Shown here: in pieces, positions 23,727 through 32,302 of the stretch
Numbering within the stretch: position 1 is the stretch's first letter
Layout of the letters: every line of letters starts with the position of its first letter
Assembly (NCBI RefSeq): GCF_019551475.1
Contig: NZ_CP047159.1
Coordinates: forward strand, 992,001-1,056,000
Direction of reading: 5' to 3'
From: Prevotella sp. Rep29
Lineage (GTDB): Bacteria; Bacteroidota; Bacteroidia; Bacteroidales; Bacteroidaceae
Length of the DNA: 64,000 nt
The notes under the pieces: generated by a model
Told to the model about the DNA's origin: nothing
Seen by the model: only the letters and a program-made list of their open reading frames with translations
Database searches by the model: none
Made by a program: the position numbers and the translations under genes

Positions 23727-24708
23727 TCAGTTCTGTTTGGTGTTGCTCGTTTGTATCTTGAGCCTCTCTTCATGTTACCATCGTCCGGCGAACATGAAGC
23801 GGCAACCCGTGGAATACACCGAGCATGAGTTGGACTCAATCTCGTTTCTGCGGGCACATCACTATGGACGCAACTTCAATTTCGTCGTGCGCACCGACTC
23901 CCTGAAGTTGATTCGGCAGTTGCCGGAGGAGCAAATCAACGACCTGCCGACCGATACGTTTGCCGTTTCCCGCCACACACATGTGGTGGTGGCAGACATT
24001 CGCATCCTGCCGACAGACACAATCGACTCCGTCTGGGTGCAAGTGGCGTTGAATCAGGACGATATCGGCTGGACACACGAGAGCGACTTGTTGCCCCATG
24101 TCGATCCGGATGACCCCATTTCGCAGTTTATCTCGGCTTTCTCGAACATCCATCTGATGATATTTCTCATCGTGATACTGCTCATAGGTATCGCCTATCT
24201 GCTCCGCACCCTGATGCGCCATCATGCCTATATCGTGCATTTCAACGATATTCCTTCGTTCTATCCGACCTTGTTGGCGCTGACAGTGGCAACGGCAGCC
24301 ATGCTCTATGGAACCATTCAGCATTTCGCTCCGGAGACATGGCGGCATTTTTACTTCCATCCCACGCTGAACCCCTTTATCTGTCCGCCCCTGCTGATGG
24401 TGTTTCTCGTCTCGGTATGGTCGATTGTCATTGTGGGGCTGGCGGCTGTTGACGACACCTTCCGCCATCTGCGCACCTCTTCCGCCATTCTCTATCTGTT
24501 CGGATTGTCTGCCATCTGTATTCTGAACTACATCATCTTCACCATCACCACCTATTATTATATAGGCTATCTGTTGTATGCCGCTTACGTCGGTTTCGCA
24601 CTTTGGCGCTATTTCAAGTATAGCCGCATGCACTTTATCTGCGGAAACTGCGGGATGCGGATGAAGGAGAAAGGCACTTGTCCGAACTGCGGGGTCCAGA
24701 ATCGTTGA
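23713..24708 (+). CDS. Membrane lipoprotein with C-terminal zinc ribbon (331 aa)
   Basis: The start at MRKNNQFCLVLLVCILSLSSC gives a signal peptide and lipobox LSSC, preferred over the Met two codons upstream. A soluble region of about 120 residues follows, then about five membrane helices (for example LMIFLIVILLIGIAYLL and LLMVFLVSVWSIVIVGLAAV). It ends with a zinc ribbon, CGNCGMRMKEKGTCPNCG. The soluble part resembles an SH3-like segment (VWVQVALNQDDIGWTHESDL), an impression only. I do not recognise the family. It is co-transcribed with the U32 gene. Confidence 0.75.
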   Translation: MRKNNQFCLVLLVCILSLSSCYHRPANMKRQPVEYTEHELDSISFLRAHHYGRNFNFVVRTDSLKLIRQLPEEQINDLPTDTFAVSRHTHVVVADIRILPTDTIDSVWVQVALNQDDIGWTHESDLLPHVDPDDPISQFISAFSNIHLMIFLIVILLIGIAYLLRTLMRHHAYIVHFNDIPSFYPTLLALTVATAAMLYGTIQHFAPETWRHFYFHPTLNPFICPPLLMVFLVSVWSIVIVGLAAVDDTFRHLRTSSAILYLFGLSAICILNYIIFTITTYYYIGYLLYAAYVGFALWRYFKYSRMHFICGNCGMRMKEKGTCPNCGVQNR

Positions 24709-24749
24709 ACCCAAATGAGTCATTCGGAGATGGGGTGAATCGGGAAATG

Positions 24750-24792
24750 AAAAAAAGACGGCATTCCGCAATTGGGAATGCCGTCTTTTTCG
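24750..24792. terminator. Bidirectional terminator between convergent operons
   Basis: GACGGCATTCC pairs with GGAATGCCGTC, flanked by AAAAAA and TTTTT. It serves the plus-strand membrane protein gene and the minus-strand glycine cleavage operon. Confidence 0.85.
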
Positions 24793-24807
24793 TTATTGTC
24801 ACACGTA

Positions 24808-26142
24808 TCAGAACTGCTCTGCCACTTCCTGAAGAATCTCTTCGAGCGTGGGATGGGTGTGTACCATCTCGTGCAGTTGCTGTACGGTTGTGTCGAGTGT
24901 CATGAGCGAACTGATTTCCTGTACGAGGTCAGACGCATGTGCACCAAACACGTGGCAGCCGATAATCTTTCCGTTCTCGTCAGCCAACAGTTTGACAAGT
25001 CCTTCGGTTTCGTTCATCGCCAAAGCCTTTCCGTTGGCACGATAATATCCCTTCTTGCAGGTGTAAGCGATACCGCTTTCCTTGCATTGGTCTTCGGTCA
25101 GTCCTACACCGCCGGCTTCGGGATTGGTGAAGATGGCAGAAGGAATGATGTCGAGACGGATATTGTCCTTCTTGCGGAGGATGTGGTTGACGGCATGCAG
25201 TCCCTGGAAGGTGGCTGCATGTGCCAGCATCATCCGTGCGTTGACGTCGCCAATGGCGTAGATGCCTTCCACGTTGGTCATCATGTCGTCGTTGACGGTG
25301 ATGCCTTGTTTGGTGTATGCCACACCGGCATTCTCCAAATCGAGCGACTCGGTGTTGGCTGCCCTTCCCGTGGCTACCAGCACGAGGTCGGCTTCCACTT
25401 GCTCCTCTTTCCCTTTGCGCTCAAAAATCACGGCTTCTTTCGTGATTTCCTTTACGCCCGACTGCATGAAGAAGTTCACGCCACGCTTGCCGATGGTCTG
25501 TCGCAGACGCTTGGCAATGTCGCTGTCGAGTGCCGGCAGACATTCCTTCAGGAACTCAACAACCGTCACTTCGCTGCCGAAACTGTTGAAGATAGATGCG
25601 AACTCCATTCCGATGACGCCGGCACCGATGATGCAGAGGCGCTTGGGAATGTAGTCAATATCGAGCAGTTCGGTAGAGGTAACCACGTGGGGGAGGTCGA
25701 TGCCCGGTATGGGAATCAGCTTCGCACGTGAACCCGAAGCGATGATGATATTGTCGGCTGTGTATTCTTCGCCACCTATCATGACCGTGTGGGCATCCTT
25801 GAAGCGTGCTTCGCCCTTCACGAAGGTGATTCCGGGAGCCGACAGCAGAGTCTCGACACCGCTGCGGAGTGTCTCAACCACCTGTTGCTTGCGTTCGGAA
25901 ATCTTGCTGAAATTGATGTCGAATTTCAAGTTTTCCACACCAAAGGTTTCTCCTTCGTGCAGTGCATCGATGACTTCGGCATTCTTGCAGAACGTCTTTG
26001 TGGGAATACAGCCGCAGTTCAGGCATGTTCCACCCGCATGTTCTCTTTCGGCAATGACGACTTGGAGTCCGTTCTTTGCTGCATATTCAGCAGTGCGATA
26101 ACCGCCAGGTCCGCTACCGATGATAATCAAATCAGTCTTCAT
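24808..26142 (-). CDS. lpdA: Dihydrolipoyl dehydrogenase (444 aa), glycine cleavage L protein
   Basis: Re-oxidises the dihydrolipoyl arm of GcvH with NAD. MKTDLIIIGSGPGGYRTAEY is the FAD Rossmann start, and the redox-active disulfide is GGTCLNCGCIPTK. A second Rossmann motif is CIIGAGVIGMEFASIF, then GIYAIGDVNARMMLAH. The C-terminal interface has VHTHPTLEEILQE with the catalytic His. The ATG before MKTDLIIIG is preferred; a longer frame adds 19 unconserved residues. It overlaps gcvPB by 11 bp as the last gene of the operon. Confidence 0.95.
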   Translation of the reverse strand: MKTDLIIIGSGPGGYRTAEYAAKNGLQVVIAEREHAGGTCLNCGCIPTKTFCKNAEVIDALHEGETFGVENLKFDINFSKISERKQQVVETLRSGVETLLSAPGITFVKGEARFKDAHTVMIGGEEYTADNIIIASGSRAKLIPIPGIDLPHVVTSTELLDIDYIPKRLCIIGAGVIGMEFASIFNSFGSEVTVVEFLKECLPALDSDIAKRLRQTIGKRGVNFFMQSGVKEITKEAVIFERKGKEEQVEADLVLVATGRAANTESLDLENAGVAYTKQGITVNDDMMTNVEGIYAIGDVNARMMLAHAATFQGLHAVNHILRKKDNIRLDIIPSAIFTNPEAGGVGLTEDQCKESGIAYTCKKGYYRANGKALAMNETEGLVKLLADENGKIIGCHVFGAHASDLVQEISSLMTLDTTVQQLHEMVHTHPTLEEILQEVAEQF

Positions 26143-27598
26143 GGTGCATCTGTTGATAGGTGAGAATCGGGTTCTTGGCTGCCAACACGTCGTCCACACG
26201 TCCGATAGGTGTGTTGTGCGGTGCGCTCTTCACGGTCTCCGGCTCGCTCTTTGCCTCTTCGGCGATGCGGCGCATCACGTCGATAAAGCCATTGATGGTG
26301 TCGAGGCTTTCGTTCTCTGTCGGCTCTACCATCAGTGCTTCGTGGAACAGCAGCGGGAAATAGATGGTCGGTGCGTGATAGCCATAGTCGAGCAGGCGCT
26401 TGGCAACATCCATCGTTGTCACGCCGGTTGACTTGTCTTTCAGACCGTTGAAGACAAACTCGTGCTTGCACAATCCGTCGATTGGCAGTTCGAACACGTC
26501 TTTCAGCGCCTCTTTGATGTAGTTGGCGTTGAGTGTGGCGAGCGGACCCACCATCTTGATGTTCTCCTTGCCCAACGTAAGGATATAGGTATAGGCGCGA
26601 ACGATAACGGCAAAGTTACCCAGGAATGCTCCTACGGAGATGTCGTTGGCATTCGCGTCAACGGTGAACTTGTCGCCATTCTTGATGACGCGCGGACTCG
26701 GGAGGAACTCCACGAGCTTCTCGCATACGCCGACGGGACCGCTGCCCGGTCCGCCACCGCCGTGAGGAGTGGAGAACGTCTTGTGCAGGTTGATGTGCAT
26801 CACGTCGAATCCCATGTCGCCCGGACGGCTTGCGCCCAGCATCGGGTTGAGGTTGGCACCGTCGTAGTACATCAAGCCGCCGCAATCGTGTATGAGTTTC
26901 TCGATTTCGGGTATCTGTTGCTCAAACAATCCGAGTGTGTTGGGATTGGTCATCATCATGGCTGCAATGTTCGGCGCTTCAGTTTCCAAGAGCGTTTTGA
27001 GGTCGTTCACGTCCACCAAGCCGTCGGCAGTGCTCTTCACTTCGAGGATATCGAGTCCGCAGACAGCGGCAGATGCCGGGTTGGTACCGTGTGCTGAGTC
27101 GGGAACAATCACTTTCGTGCGGTTCACGTCACCACGCTTCTGATGGTAAGCACGGATAACCATGAGTCCTGTGAGCTCTCCGTGTGCACCGGCAAACGGG
27201 TTGAGGGTGAATTCGCTCAAGCCCGTCAGTGCGGCGAGCGACTTCTGGAGGTTGTAGTAAACTTCGAGCGCTCCCTGGCAAGTCTCAATCGGCTGCAGGG
27301 GGTGCAAGCCCGTGAACTGTGGCAATGCTGCCATCTCTTCGTTGATGACGGGATTATATTTCATCGTGCAGCTTCCCAACGGATAGAACCCGTTGTTCAC
27401 GCCGAAGTTGTTGGCGCTGTGGTTGGTGTAGTGGCGCACGACTGTCAACTCATCGCATTCGGGCAATTCGGCATCTTTCTCGCGGCACAGGTTCTTGGGC
27501 AGCTCATAGTTGCCGAACTTGTTCTCCGGGAGGGTGCATCCTTTGCGTCCGCTATGTGAAAGTTCGAATATCAGATTTCCATATAACTTGTTGTTCAT
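26132..27598 (-). CDS. gcvPB: Glycine dehydrogenase (decarboxylating) subunit 2 (488 aa)
   Basis: The pyridoxal-phosphate half of split P protein, which decarboxylates glycine. Motifs: FYPLGSCTMKYNP, LTGLSEFTLNPFAGAHGE, PDSAHGTNPASA, YYDGANLNPMLG, and the PLP lysine in HINLHKTFSTPHGGGGPGSG. The start at MNNKLYGN is preferred because it begins family similarity; a frame 10 codons longer exists. It is adjacent to gcvPA. Confidence 0.95.
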   Translation of the reverse strand: MNNKLYGNLIFELSHSGRKGCTLPENKFGNYELPKNLCREKDAELPECDELTVVRHYTNHSANNFGVNNGFYPLGSCTMKYNPVINEEMAALPQFTGLHPLQPIETCQGALEVYYNLQKSLAALTGLSEFTLNPFAGAHGELTGLMVIRAYHQKRGDVNRTKVIVPDSAHGTNPASAAVCGLDILEVKSTADGLVDVNDLKTLLETEAPNIAAMMMTNPNTLGLFEQQIPEIEKLIHDCGGLMYYDGANLNPMLGASRPGDMGFDVMHINLHKTFSTPHGGGGPGSGPVGVCEKLVEFLPSPRVIKNGDKFTVDANANDISVGAFLGNFAVIVRAYTYILTLGKENIKMVGPLATLNANYIKEALKDVFELPIDGLCKHEFVFNGLKDKSTGVTTMDVAKRLLDYGYHAPTIYFPLLFHEALMVEPTENESLDTINGFIDVMRRIAEEAKSEPETVKSAPHNTPIGRVDDVLAAKNPILTYQQMHHED

Positions 27599-27611
27599 AG
27601 CTTCAATGTTT

Positions 27612-28928
27612 TTATTTGACGAGTTCAACTAATTGATCGATTTCTTCTTTCGTGCGCTTCTCTGTCACGGCGAACATGATGATGTCGTCTGCCACTTTCA
27701 CGCCGCCGAGGATACCGTTGTCGGCGAGGTGTTTCTGGAGTGCATCGACGTTGCCGTTGTAGCGAACGCAGAATTCGTTGAAGAAGGGCTGTTCGTAAGC
27801 CAGTGTGAACTTGCCTGTCTTGACGAGTTCTTCACAGAGATAGTGTGCGGCAGAGTAGGAGAGCGAAGCTGCTTCTTTGAGTCCTTCTTTGCCCATGATG
27901 CTCATATAGATGGTGACAAAAAGCGCCATCAGGCTCTGGTTAGAGCAGATGTTTGACGTGGCTTTCTGTCGGCGGATGTGCTGTTCGCGTGCCTGCAGGG
28001 TGAGTACGAATGCCCGCTGTCCGCGGTTGTCCTGGGTGGCTCCCACGATGCGTCCCGGCATTTTGCGCATGAGTTTCTCGGTGCAGCACATATATCCGAC
28101 GTATGGTCCTCCGAACGACATCGGGATGCCCAGTGACTGTCCGTCGCCCACAGCGATGTCTGCTCCCCATTCTCTCGGTGTTTTCAGGAGGGCGAGGTCG
28201 GCAGCGATGCTGTTCATGACGAACAGGGCTTTGTTGTCGTGGCATGTATCGGCAAAACCGCTGTAGTCTTCAACGATTCCGTAGTAGTTGGGCTGCTGCA
28301 CAACCACTCCTGCCACGCCTCCGGCAGCAATTTTCTGCTCCATGTCGGCTTTGTCTGTCACGCCGTTTTTCTCAGCAATCAGTTCGATTTCGATGTTTTG
28401 GAAGTGTGCGTAGGTACGGATGACGCGCAGCACTTTCGGGTCGATGGTGCCTGAAACCAGCACTTTGTTTGCCTTCTTCGCATTGGCTACAGCCATGAGC
28501 ACGGCTTCGGCAGTGGCGGTGCTTCCGTCATACATGGAGGCATTGGAGATGTCCATGCCTGTGAGTTCTGCCATCATGCTCTGATATTCGAAGATGTAGT
28601 GGAGCGTACCCTGTGAGATTTCTGCCTGATACGGGGTGTAGCTGGTGAGAAATTCCGAGCGTTGGATGATGTTGGGTACGATGGAAGGGGTGTAGTGGTC
28701 GTAAACACCGGCACCGGCAAATACGGTCAGTTGCTCGTTTTTCTTTCCGAGCTGCTCAAAAAAGTGGCGTATTTCCATTTCGCTCATGGCGGAAGGAAGG
28801 TCGTAGTCGCCTTTGAAGCGGATGCTCTCCGGTATTTCGGAGAACAGTTCGTCGAGCGAGCCGACGCCCACTTTCTTCAGCATAACGTCTAAATCCTCTT
28901 GTGTGTGAGGAAAATATTTGTATTGCAT
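27612..28928 (-). CDS. gcvPA: Glycine dehydrogenase (decarboxylating) subunit 1 (438 aa)
   Basis: The partner subunit of GcvPB. Motifs: YFPHTQEDLDVML at the N-terminus, FAGAGVYDHYTPSIV, TPYQAEISQGTLHYIFEYQS, SNASMYDGSTATAEA, VVVQQPNYYGIVED and GRIVGATQDNRGQRAFVLTL. The length is usual for the split form. It begins about 100 bp after gcvH, and a hairpin lies in the gap. Confidence 0.95.
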   Translation of the reverse strand: MQYKYFPHTQEDLDVMLKKVGVGSLDELFSEIPESIRFKGDYDLPSAMSEMEIRHFFEQLGKKNEQLTVFAGAGVYDHYTPSIVPNIIQRSEFLTSYTPYQAEISQGTLHYIFEYQSMMAELTGMDISNASMYDGSTATAEAVLMAVANAKKANKVLVSGTIDPKVLRVIRTYAHFQNIEIELIAEKNGVTDKADMEQKIAAGGVAGVVVQQPNYYGIVEDYSGFADTCHDNKALFVMNSIAADLALLKTPREWGADIAVGDGQSLGIPMSFGGPYVGYMCCTEKLMRKMPGRIVGATQDNRGQRAFVLTLQAREQHIRRQKATSNICSNQSLMALFVTIYMSIMGKEGLKEAASLSYSAAHYLCEELVKTGKFTLAYEQPFFNEFCVRYNGNVDALQKHLADNGILGGVKVADDIIMFAVTEKRTKEEIDQLVELVK

Positions 28929-28976
28929 GTTTGTTTCGTGAAATGATAAAAATGTAATATTGTTTTTCGTGAATTG

Positions 28977-29012
28977 TAAAGCTATCCCCCAAGTTGTTGG
29001 AGGATAGCTTTA
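28977..29012 (-). terminator. Intercistronic hairpin between gcvH and gcvPA
   Basis: TAAAGCTATCC pairs with GGATAGCTTTA across a short loop. There is only a weak U-tract on the minus strand, so partial termination or stabilisation of the upstream gcvT-gcvH message is more likely than a full stop. Confidence 0.5.
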
Positions 29013-29030
29013 GCTCGTGTGGTGAGTGGT

Positions 29031-29414
29031 TTACTGCTGTGCGCAGAACTCCTCGTAGGCTTTTGCGTCCATCAGGTTGTCGAGCTCGCTCTTGTCAGAG
29101 AGTTCCACCTTGATGATCCAGTTTCCGAATGCGTCTTGGTTGACGAGCTCGGGAGTGTCCTCGAGTGCTTCGTTGACTTCAACCACTTTTCCGCTGACGG
29201 GAGAGGTGAGGTCGCTGGCTGCTTTCACGCTTTCAACGGCACCGAAGTCTTCGCCTGCCTCAACGTCGTCATCTACTTCTGGCATATCCACATATACGAT
29301 GTTGCCAAGCGCATGCTGTGCATAGTCAGTGATACCTACATAACCAAATTCGCCTTCAACGCGAACAAACTCGTGTGACTCGCTGTAATAGAGTCCTTCA
29401 ATAAATTTTGCCAT
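29031..29414 (-). CDS. gcvH: Glycine cleavage system H protein (127 aa)
   Basis: Carries the lipoyl arm that shuttles the aminomethyl group. The lipoylated Lys sits in FGAVESVKAASDLTSPVSG (about residue 63), and VEVNEALEDTPELVNQDAFG follows. Full length. The lplA gene in the same operon can supply lipoate to it. Confidence 0.97.
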   Translation of the reverse strand: MAKFIEGLYYSESHEFVRVEGEFGYVGITDYAQHALGNIVYVDMPEVDDDVEAGEDFGAVESVKAASDLTSPVSGKVVEVNEALEDTPELVNQDAFGNWIIKVELSDKSELDNLMDAKAYEEFCAQQ

Positions 29415-29455
29415 AATTTTTTTAGTTGTTTTATTTTATGATTTAATGTTGATTC

Positions 29456-30547
29456 TTATTTCTTGTAGTGCTTGTCGTAGAAGCGTTTCTTCACCACTTT
29501 TGCGGGGAAGGTCTTCTTGCGGATCTGTACTTCCACCTCTGTGTCGAGCTTTCCGTAGGCAGCATCCACGAGTGCCATTGCCACGCTCTTGCCGGTAGAG
29601 ATAGAGTTGTAGCCGGTTGTGATTTCGCCAATCTTCTGTCCGTCTTTCATCACGGCGTATCCGTGGCGTGGGATGGCTTTGTCGAAGAGTTCGAGACCCA
29701 CCACTCTCTGTTTCACGCCCTCAGCTTTCTGCTGAGCGATGGCTTCCTTGCCGATGAATTCTTCCTTGTCGAGCTTGCAGAACATGCTCAGACCTGCCAT
29801 GACGGGAGAAATCTCGTCGGTCAGCTCGTCGCCGTAGAGCGGCAGTCCCACCTCGAAGCGGAGTGTGTCGCGGCAGCCTAATCCGCATGGTACGCATTTC
29901 TTGCTCTCGATGAGCTTGTCCCATGAGCGGCGGATGAAGTCGTGTGAGCCGTAGATTTCGAATCCGTCTTCGCCCGTGTAGCCTGTTCGGCTCAGGATGA
30001 TGGTCTCGCCGTCGATGTCCACGCGCTTGGCTGTGTAGAACACAAGGTCTTTGCAGGGCAGTCCGAGCACCTCGTCAACGACTGCTTCAGCCTCCGGTCC
30101 TTGCACTGCCAACTGTGCGTAGTAGTCAGAGCAGTGGTTGAACTCGATGTCGAACGAGCCGATGTTCTTCTTCATCCATTCCACGTCCTTGTCGATGTTG
30201 GCAGCGTTGATGACGAGGAAGAAGTCGTTTTCGCCCATCTTGTAAACGAGCAGGTCGTCAACGGTACCGCCGTTCTCGTAGAGCATCATTCCGTAGAACA
30301 CCTGTCCGTCGGGTGCGCCCGTCACGTCGTTGGTGAAGATATGGTTGACATATTTCTCTGCATCTTTTCCCTTGATGGCTACTTCTCCCATGTGGGATAC
30401 GTCGAACACGCCGCAGTGCTGGCGCACGGCGTTGTGCTCGTCGATGATTGCAGTATAGATAATCGGCATGTCGAAGCCTGCAAACGGTGCCATCTGTGCA
30501 CCGAGTGCCACGTGTTTGTCGTGAAGACAAGTCTTTTTAATTTCCAT
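29456..30547 (-). CDS. gcvT: Aminomethyltransferase, glycine cleavage T protein (363 aa)
   Basis: Transfers the methylene group from the H-protein arm to tetrahydrofolate, releasing ammonia. Motifs: AGFDMPIIYTAIIDEHNAVR, FDVSHMGEVAIKG, VFYGMMLYENGGTVDDLLVY, LSRTGYTGEDGFEIYG, and RDTLRFEVGLPLYGDEL in the C-terminal half. The length is normal. It lies 12 bp after lplA. Confidence 0.97.
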   Translation of the reverse strand: MEIKKTCLHDKHVALGAQMAPFAGFDMPIIYTAIIDEHNAVRQHCGVFDVSHMGEVAIKGKDAEKYVNHIFTNDVTGAPDGQVFYGMMLYENGGTVDDLLVYKMGENDFFLVINAANIDKDVEWMKKNIGSFDIEFNHCSDYYAQLAVQGPEAEAVVDEVLGLPCKDLVFYTAKRVDIDGETIILSRTGYTGEDGFEIYGSHDFIRRSWDKLIESKKCVPCGLGCRDTLRFEVGLPLYGDELTDEISPVMAGLSMFCKLDKEEFIGKEAIAQQKAEGVKQRVVGLELFDKAIPRHGYAVMKDGQKIGEITTGYNSISTGKSVAMALVDAAYGKLDTEVEVQIRKKTFPAKVVKKRFYDKHYKK

Positions 30548-30559
30548 AATATGACGTTT

Positions 30560-31552
30560 TTAAGGTTGAATAATTGTTTCGTTACTTGTTATGAGCCTCA
30601 CGAAGTCTTCCTTCCGGAGGTTGAGGATGATGTCGTCGAGCCTTTCCGGCAGCGCGTCGGTGATGGCTTCTTCGGTCAGCGCGACGTTGTGCAGCGGCTG
30701 GAGAATGCGGTTGTCGATGTCGCCCACGAGGAAATAGTCGCCCATGATGTTGGCTTCCTTGATGACGTTGTTCTTCAGTTCCATGCGTATCTCCAGTTCG
30801 CCTACGCCTTCTATCCTTCCTTTGCGCACGAGGCTGTAGCGCGGATTGTTGCCGTAGATGAACGAATCGGTGAGGTATTCCTGTTCTATCTCTTCAATCT
30901 TGCGCACGGCTTCGTCGTCGAGCGTGATTTCACGGTCGCACAGGTTCTGACGTACGAACGCCTTGAACTCGTCGATGGTGATGTCTATGTGGTCTTTCAG
31001 CAGGGCGATGTGCTGGCGCACGCTCTGCACGCCCTTGCTGACCAGCTTCTCGTTGCTGGGCGTGATGCTTCCCACCATGTGTTCCATGTTCGTGTCGTAG
31101 AGCATGGTGCCGTGCACGATGCTGCGTCCGGGGATGTGGTAGAAGGCATTTCCCGACACCTTTCTCCCGCCGATGAGGATGTCATTCCGCCCGCTGGCTT
31201 GCGCGTCCACGCCCAGTCGGTGCAATACCAGCACCAGCATGTTGATGTAGCGGTTGAACGTGAAGTTGACCCGCTCGTCCTTTGCGATGTAGGAGAACAT
31301 GACGTTGCTGCGGTCGGAATAGACGCATCCGCCACCGCTCTTGCGCCGATAGGTCTGAATGCCGTGTGCGCGGCAGTAGTCCATGTTCACCTCGTTCTCT
31401 ATCAGTTGGTTGCGTCCGAAGATGACCGTCGGGTCGCTCTGCCACATGAAGAAGCAGTCGTCTTCGTCCATGTAGCGTGCCACGTATTCTTCCATCGCCA
31501 GATAGAATACGAGTCGCCGGTTCTCTTCTTTCGGTAATGCGATATATACCAT
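30560..31552 (-). CDS. lplA: Lipoate-protein ligase A (330 aa)
   Basis: Activates lipoate and attaches it to lipoyl domains. Motifs: WQSDPTVIFGRNQ, INMDYCRAHG-like segment, YRRKSGGGCVYSDRSNVMFS (lipoate-binding RRxSGGG), and KVSGNAFYHIPGRSIVHGTM. The C-terminal accessory domain (about 245-330) contains NNPRYSLVRKGRIEG. First gene of the glycine cleavage operon, so lipoylation and use are co-expressed. Confidence 0.93.
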   Translation of the reverse strand: MVYIALPKEENRRLVFYLAMEEYVARYMDEDDCFFMWQSDPTVIFGRNQLIENEVNMDYCRAHGIQTYRRKSGGGCVYSDRSNVMFSYIAKDERVNFTFNRYINMLVLVLHRLGVDAQASGRNDILIGGRKVSGNAFYHIPGRSIVHGTMLYDTNMEHMVGSITPSNEKLVSKGVQSVRQHIALLKDHIDITIDEFKAFVRQNLCDREITLDDEAVRKIEEIEQEYLTDSFIYGNNPRYSLVRKGRIEGVGELEIRMELKNNVIKEANIMGDYFLVGDIDNRILQPLHNVALTEEAITDALPERLDDIILNLRKEDFVRLITSNETIIQP

Positions 31553-31595
31553 GCTTCAACTGCCCAGATTTGAGGTCTCTTTTAATATTGTGGTG

Positions 31596-31603
31596 CAAAT
31601 TTA
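31596..31603 (-). promoter_or_regulatory. -7 box for the lplA-gcv-lpdA operon
   Basis: The minus strand reads TAAATTTG, 44 bp before lplA. No glycine riboswitch-like structure was recognised in the short leader. Confidence 0.5.
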
Positions 31604-32234
31604 CTAAATATAAATCGATTGACCGCCATTTTATCGAAAAATATTTTCAGCAGCGTTCTTTTTATAAAAGAAAACGTTCTGTGCGCCCCTCTTCGCCTGT
31701 CGTTCGTCTTTCTTTCGAGGGAAAGTTGTCCGGACGGAAAAGATAGGGGTGGGGGAGTTGCTTGGGAGGGTTGGCGGAACGGCAGTTTTTGAATAAATAT
31801 ACGGGAGTTGGAAATGTTAAAATGTAAAGAAAAAAGATGAAATAGTTTGACATTCGAAAAATGAAATTCTGGCGTTCTTTTTGTAAAATGTTTTCTTTCG
31901 CGAACCCGTTTTTGGACTTCCTGATTCTGAAAGTTGAACTTTCGGGTTGCGAAAGTTGAACTTTCACATTGCAAAAGTTGCCCTTTTGGCGTTCAAAAGT
32001 GGCACTTTCAGGGGCTTTTTTCATGCTTTTCCGGGGGTGTTTTCGGTGCTTTGAAAACGTAAAACGCACCCTGTCAGCGAGTTGCGAAACGTCTCATATT
32101 TTGCGTATTTCGCACCGACGGAAACTTTTTTCAGAAAAGTGGGCTGCATTTTGCGTAGAAACGCATTTTTAAATGTTAAAATGTAAAACGCTTGAGTGGC
32201 ATTTTTGCATATTTTCGGTGGCGGGAAAACAAAG
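31604..32234. other. Long AT-rich intergenic region with no gene
   Basis: No convincing gene is seen. The region holds the partial palindrome array (copy B) and a 17-bp direct repeat, AAATGTTAAAATGTAAA, at 31812 and 32171, flanking it about 360 bp apart. The words CGAAAAATG, AAAACGCAC and TTTTGCG recur. It separates two minus-strand transcription units. Confidence 0.5.
31926..32011. repeat. Dispersed four-palindrome element, copy B (palindrome array only)
   Basis: Four palindromes with AAAG/CTTT arms are spaced about 22 bp apart (two are GAAAGTTGAACTTTC, the others have GC-richer centres). The array begins CTGAAAG and ends CTTTCAG, so it is palindromic as a whole. The 5' and 3' flanks of the full-length copies A, C and D are missing, apart from an ATAAATATAC word at 31793. 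Confidence 0.7.
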
Positions 32235-32285
32235 AAAATCCCTGCCCGCTTTTCACCATTTCGCGTGAAGAGGGGCAGGGATTTT
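32235..32285. terminator. Terminator after the thioredoxin-family gene
   Basis: AAAATCCCTGCCC pairs with GGGCAGGGATTTT, giving U-tracts in either direction. It lies just downstream of the minus-strand gene. Confidence 0.75.
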
Positions 32286-32302
32286 GGGATTATCCCAGTC
32301 GG

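Noticed and set aside
30101-31537. 478-codon open frame antisense to gcvT and lplA
   Set aside because: It lies opposite two well-recognised genes with intact motifs; its residue composition (Val, His and Asp rich) is that of a reverse-frame shadow in GC-rich DNA.
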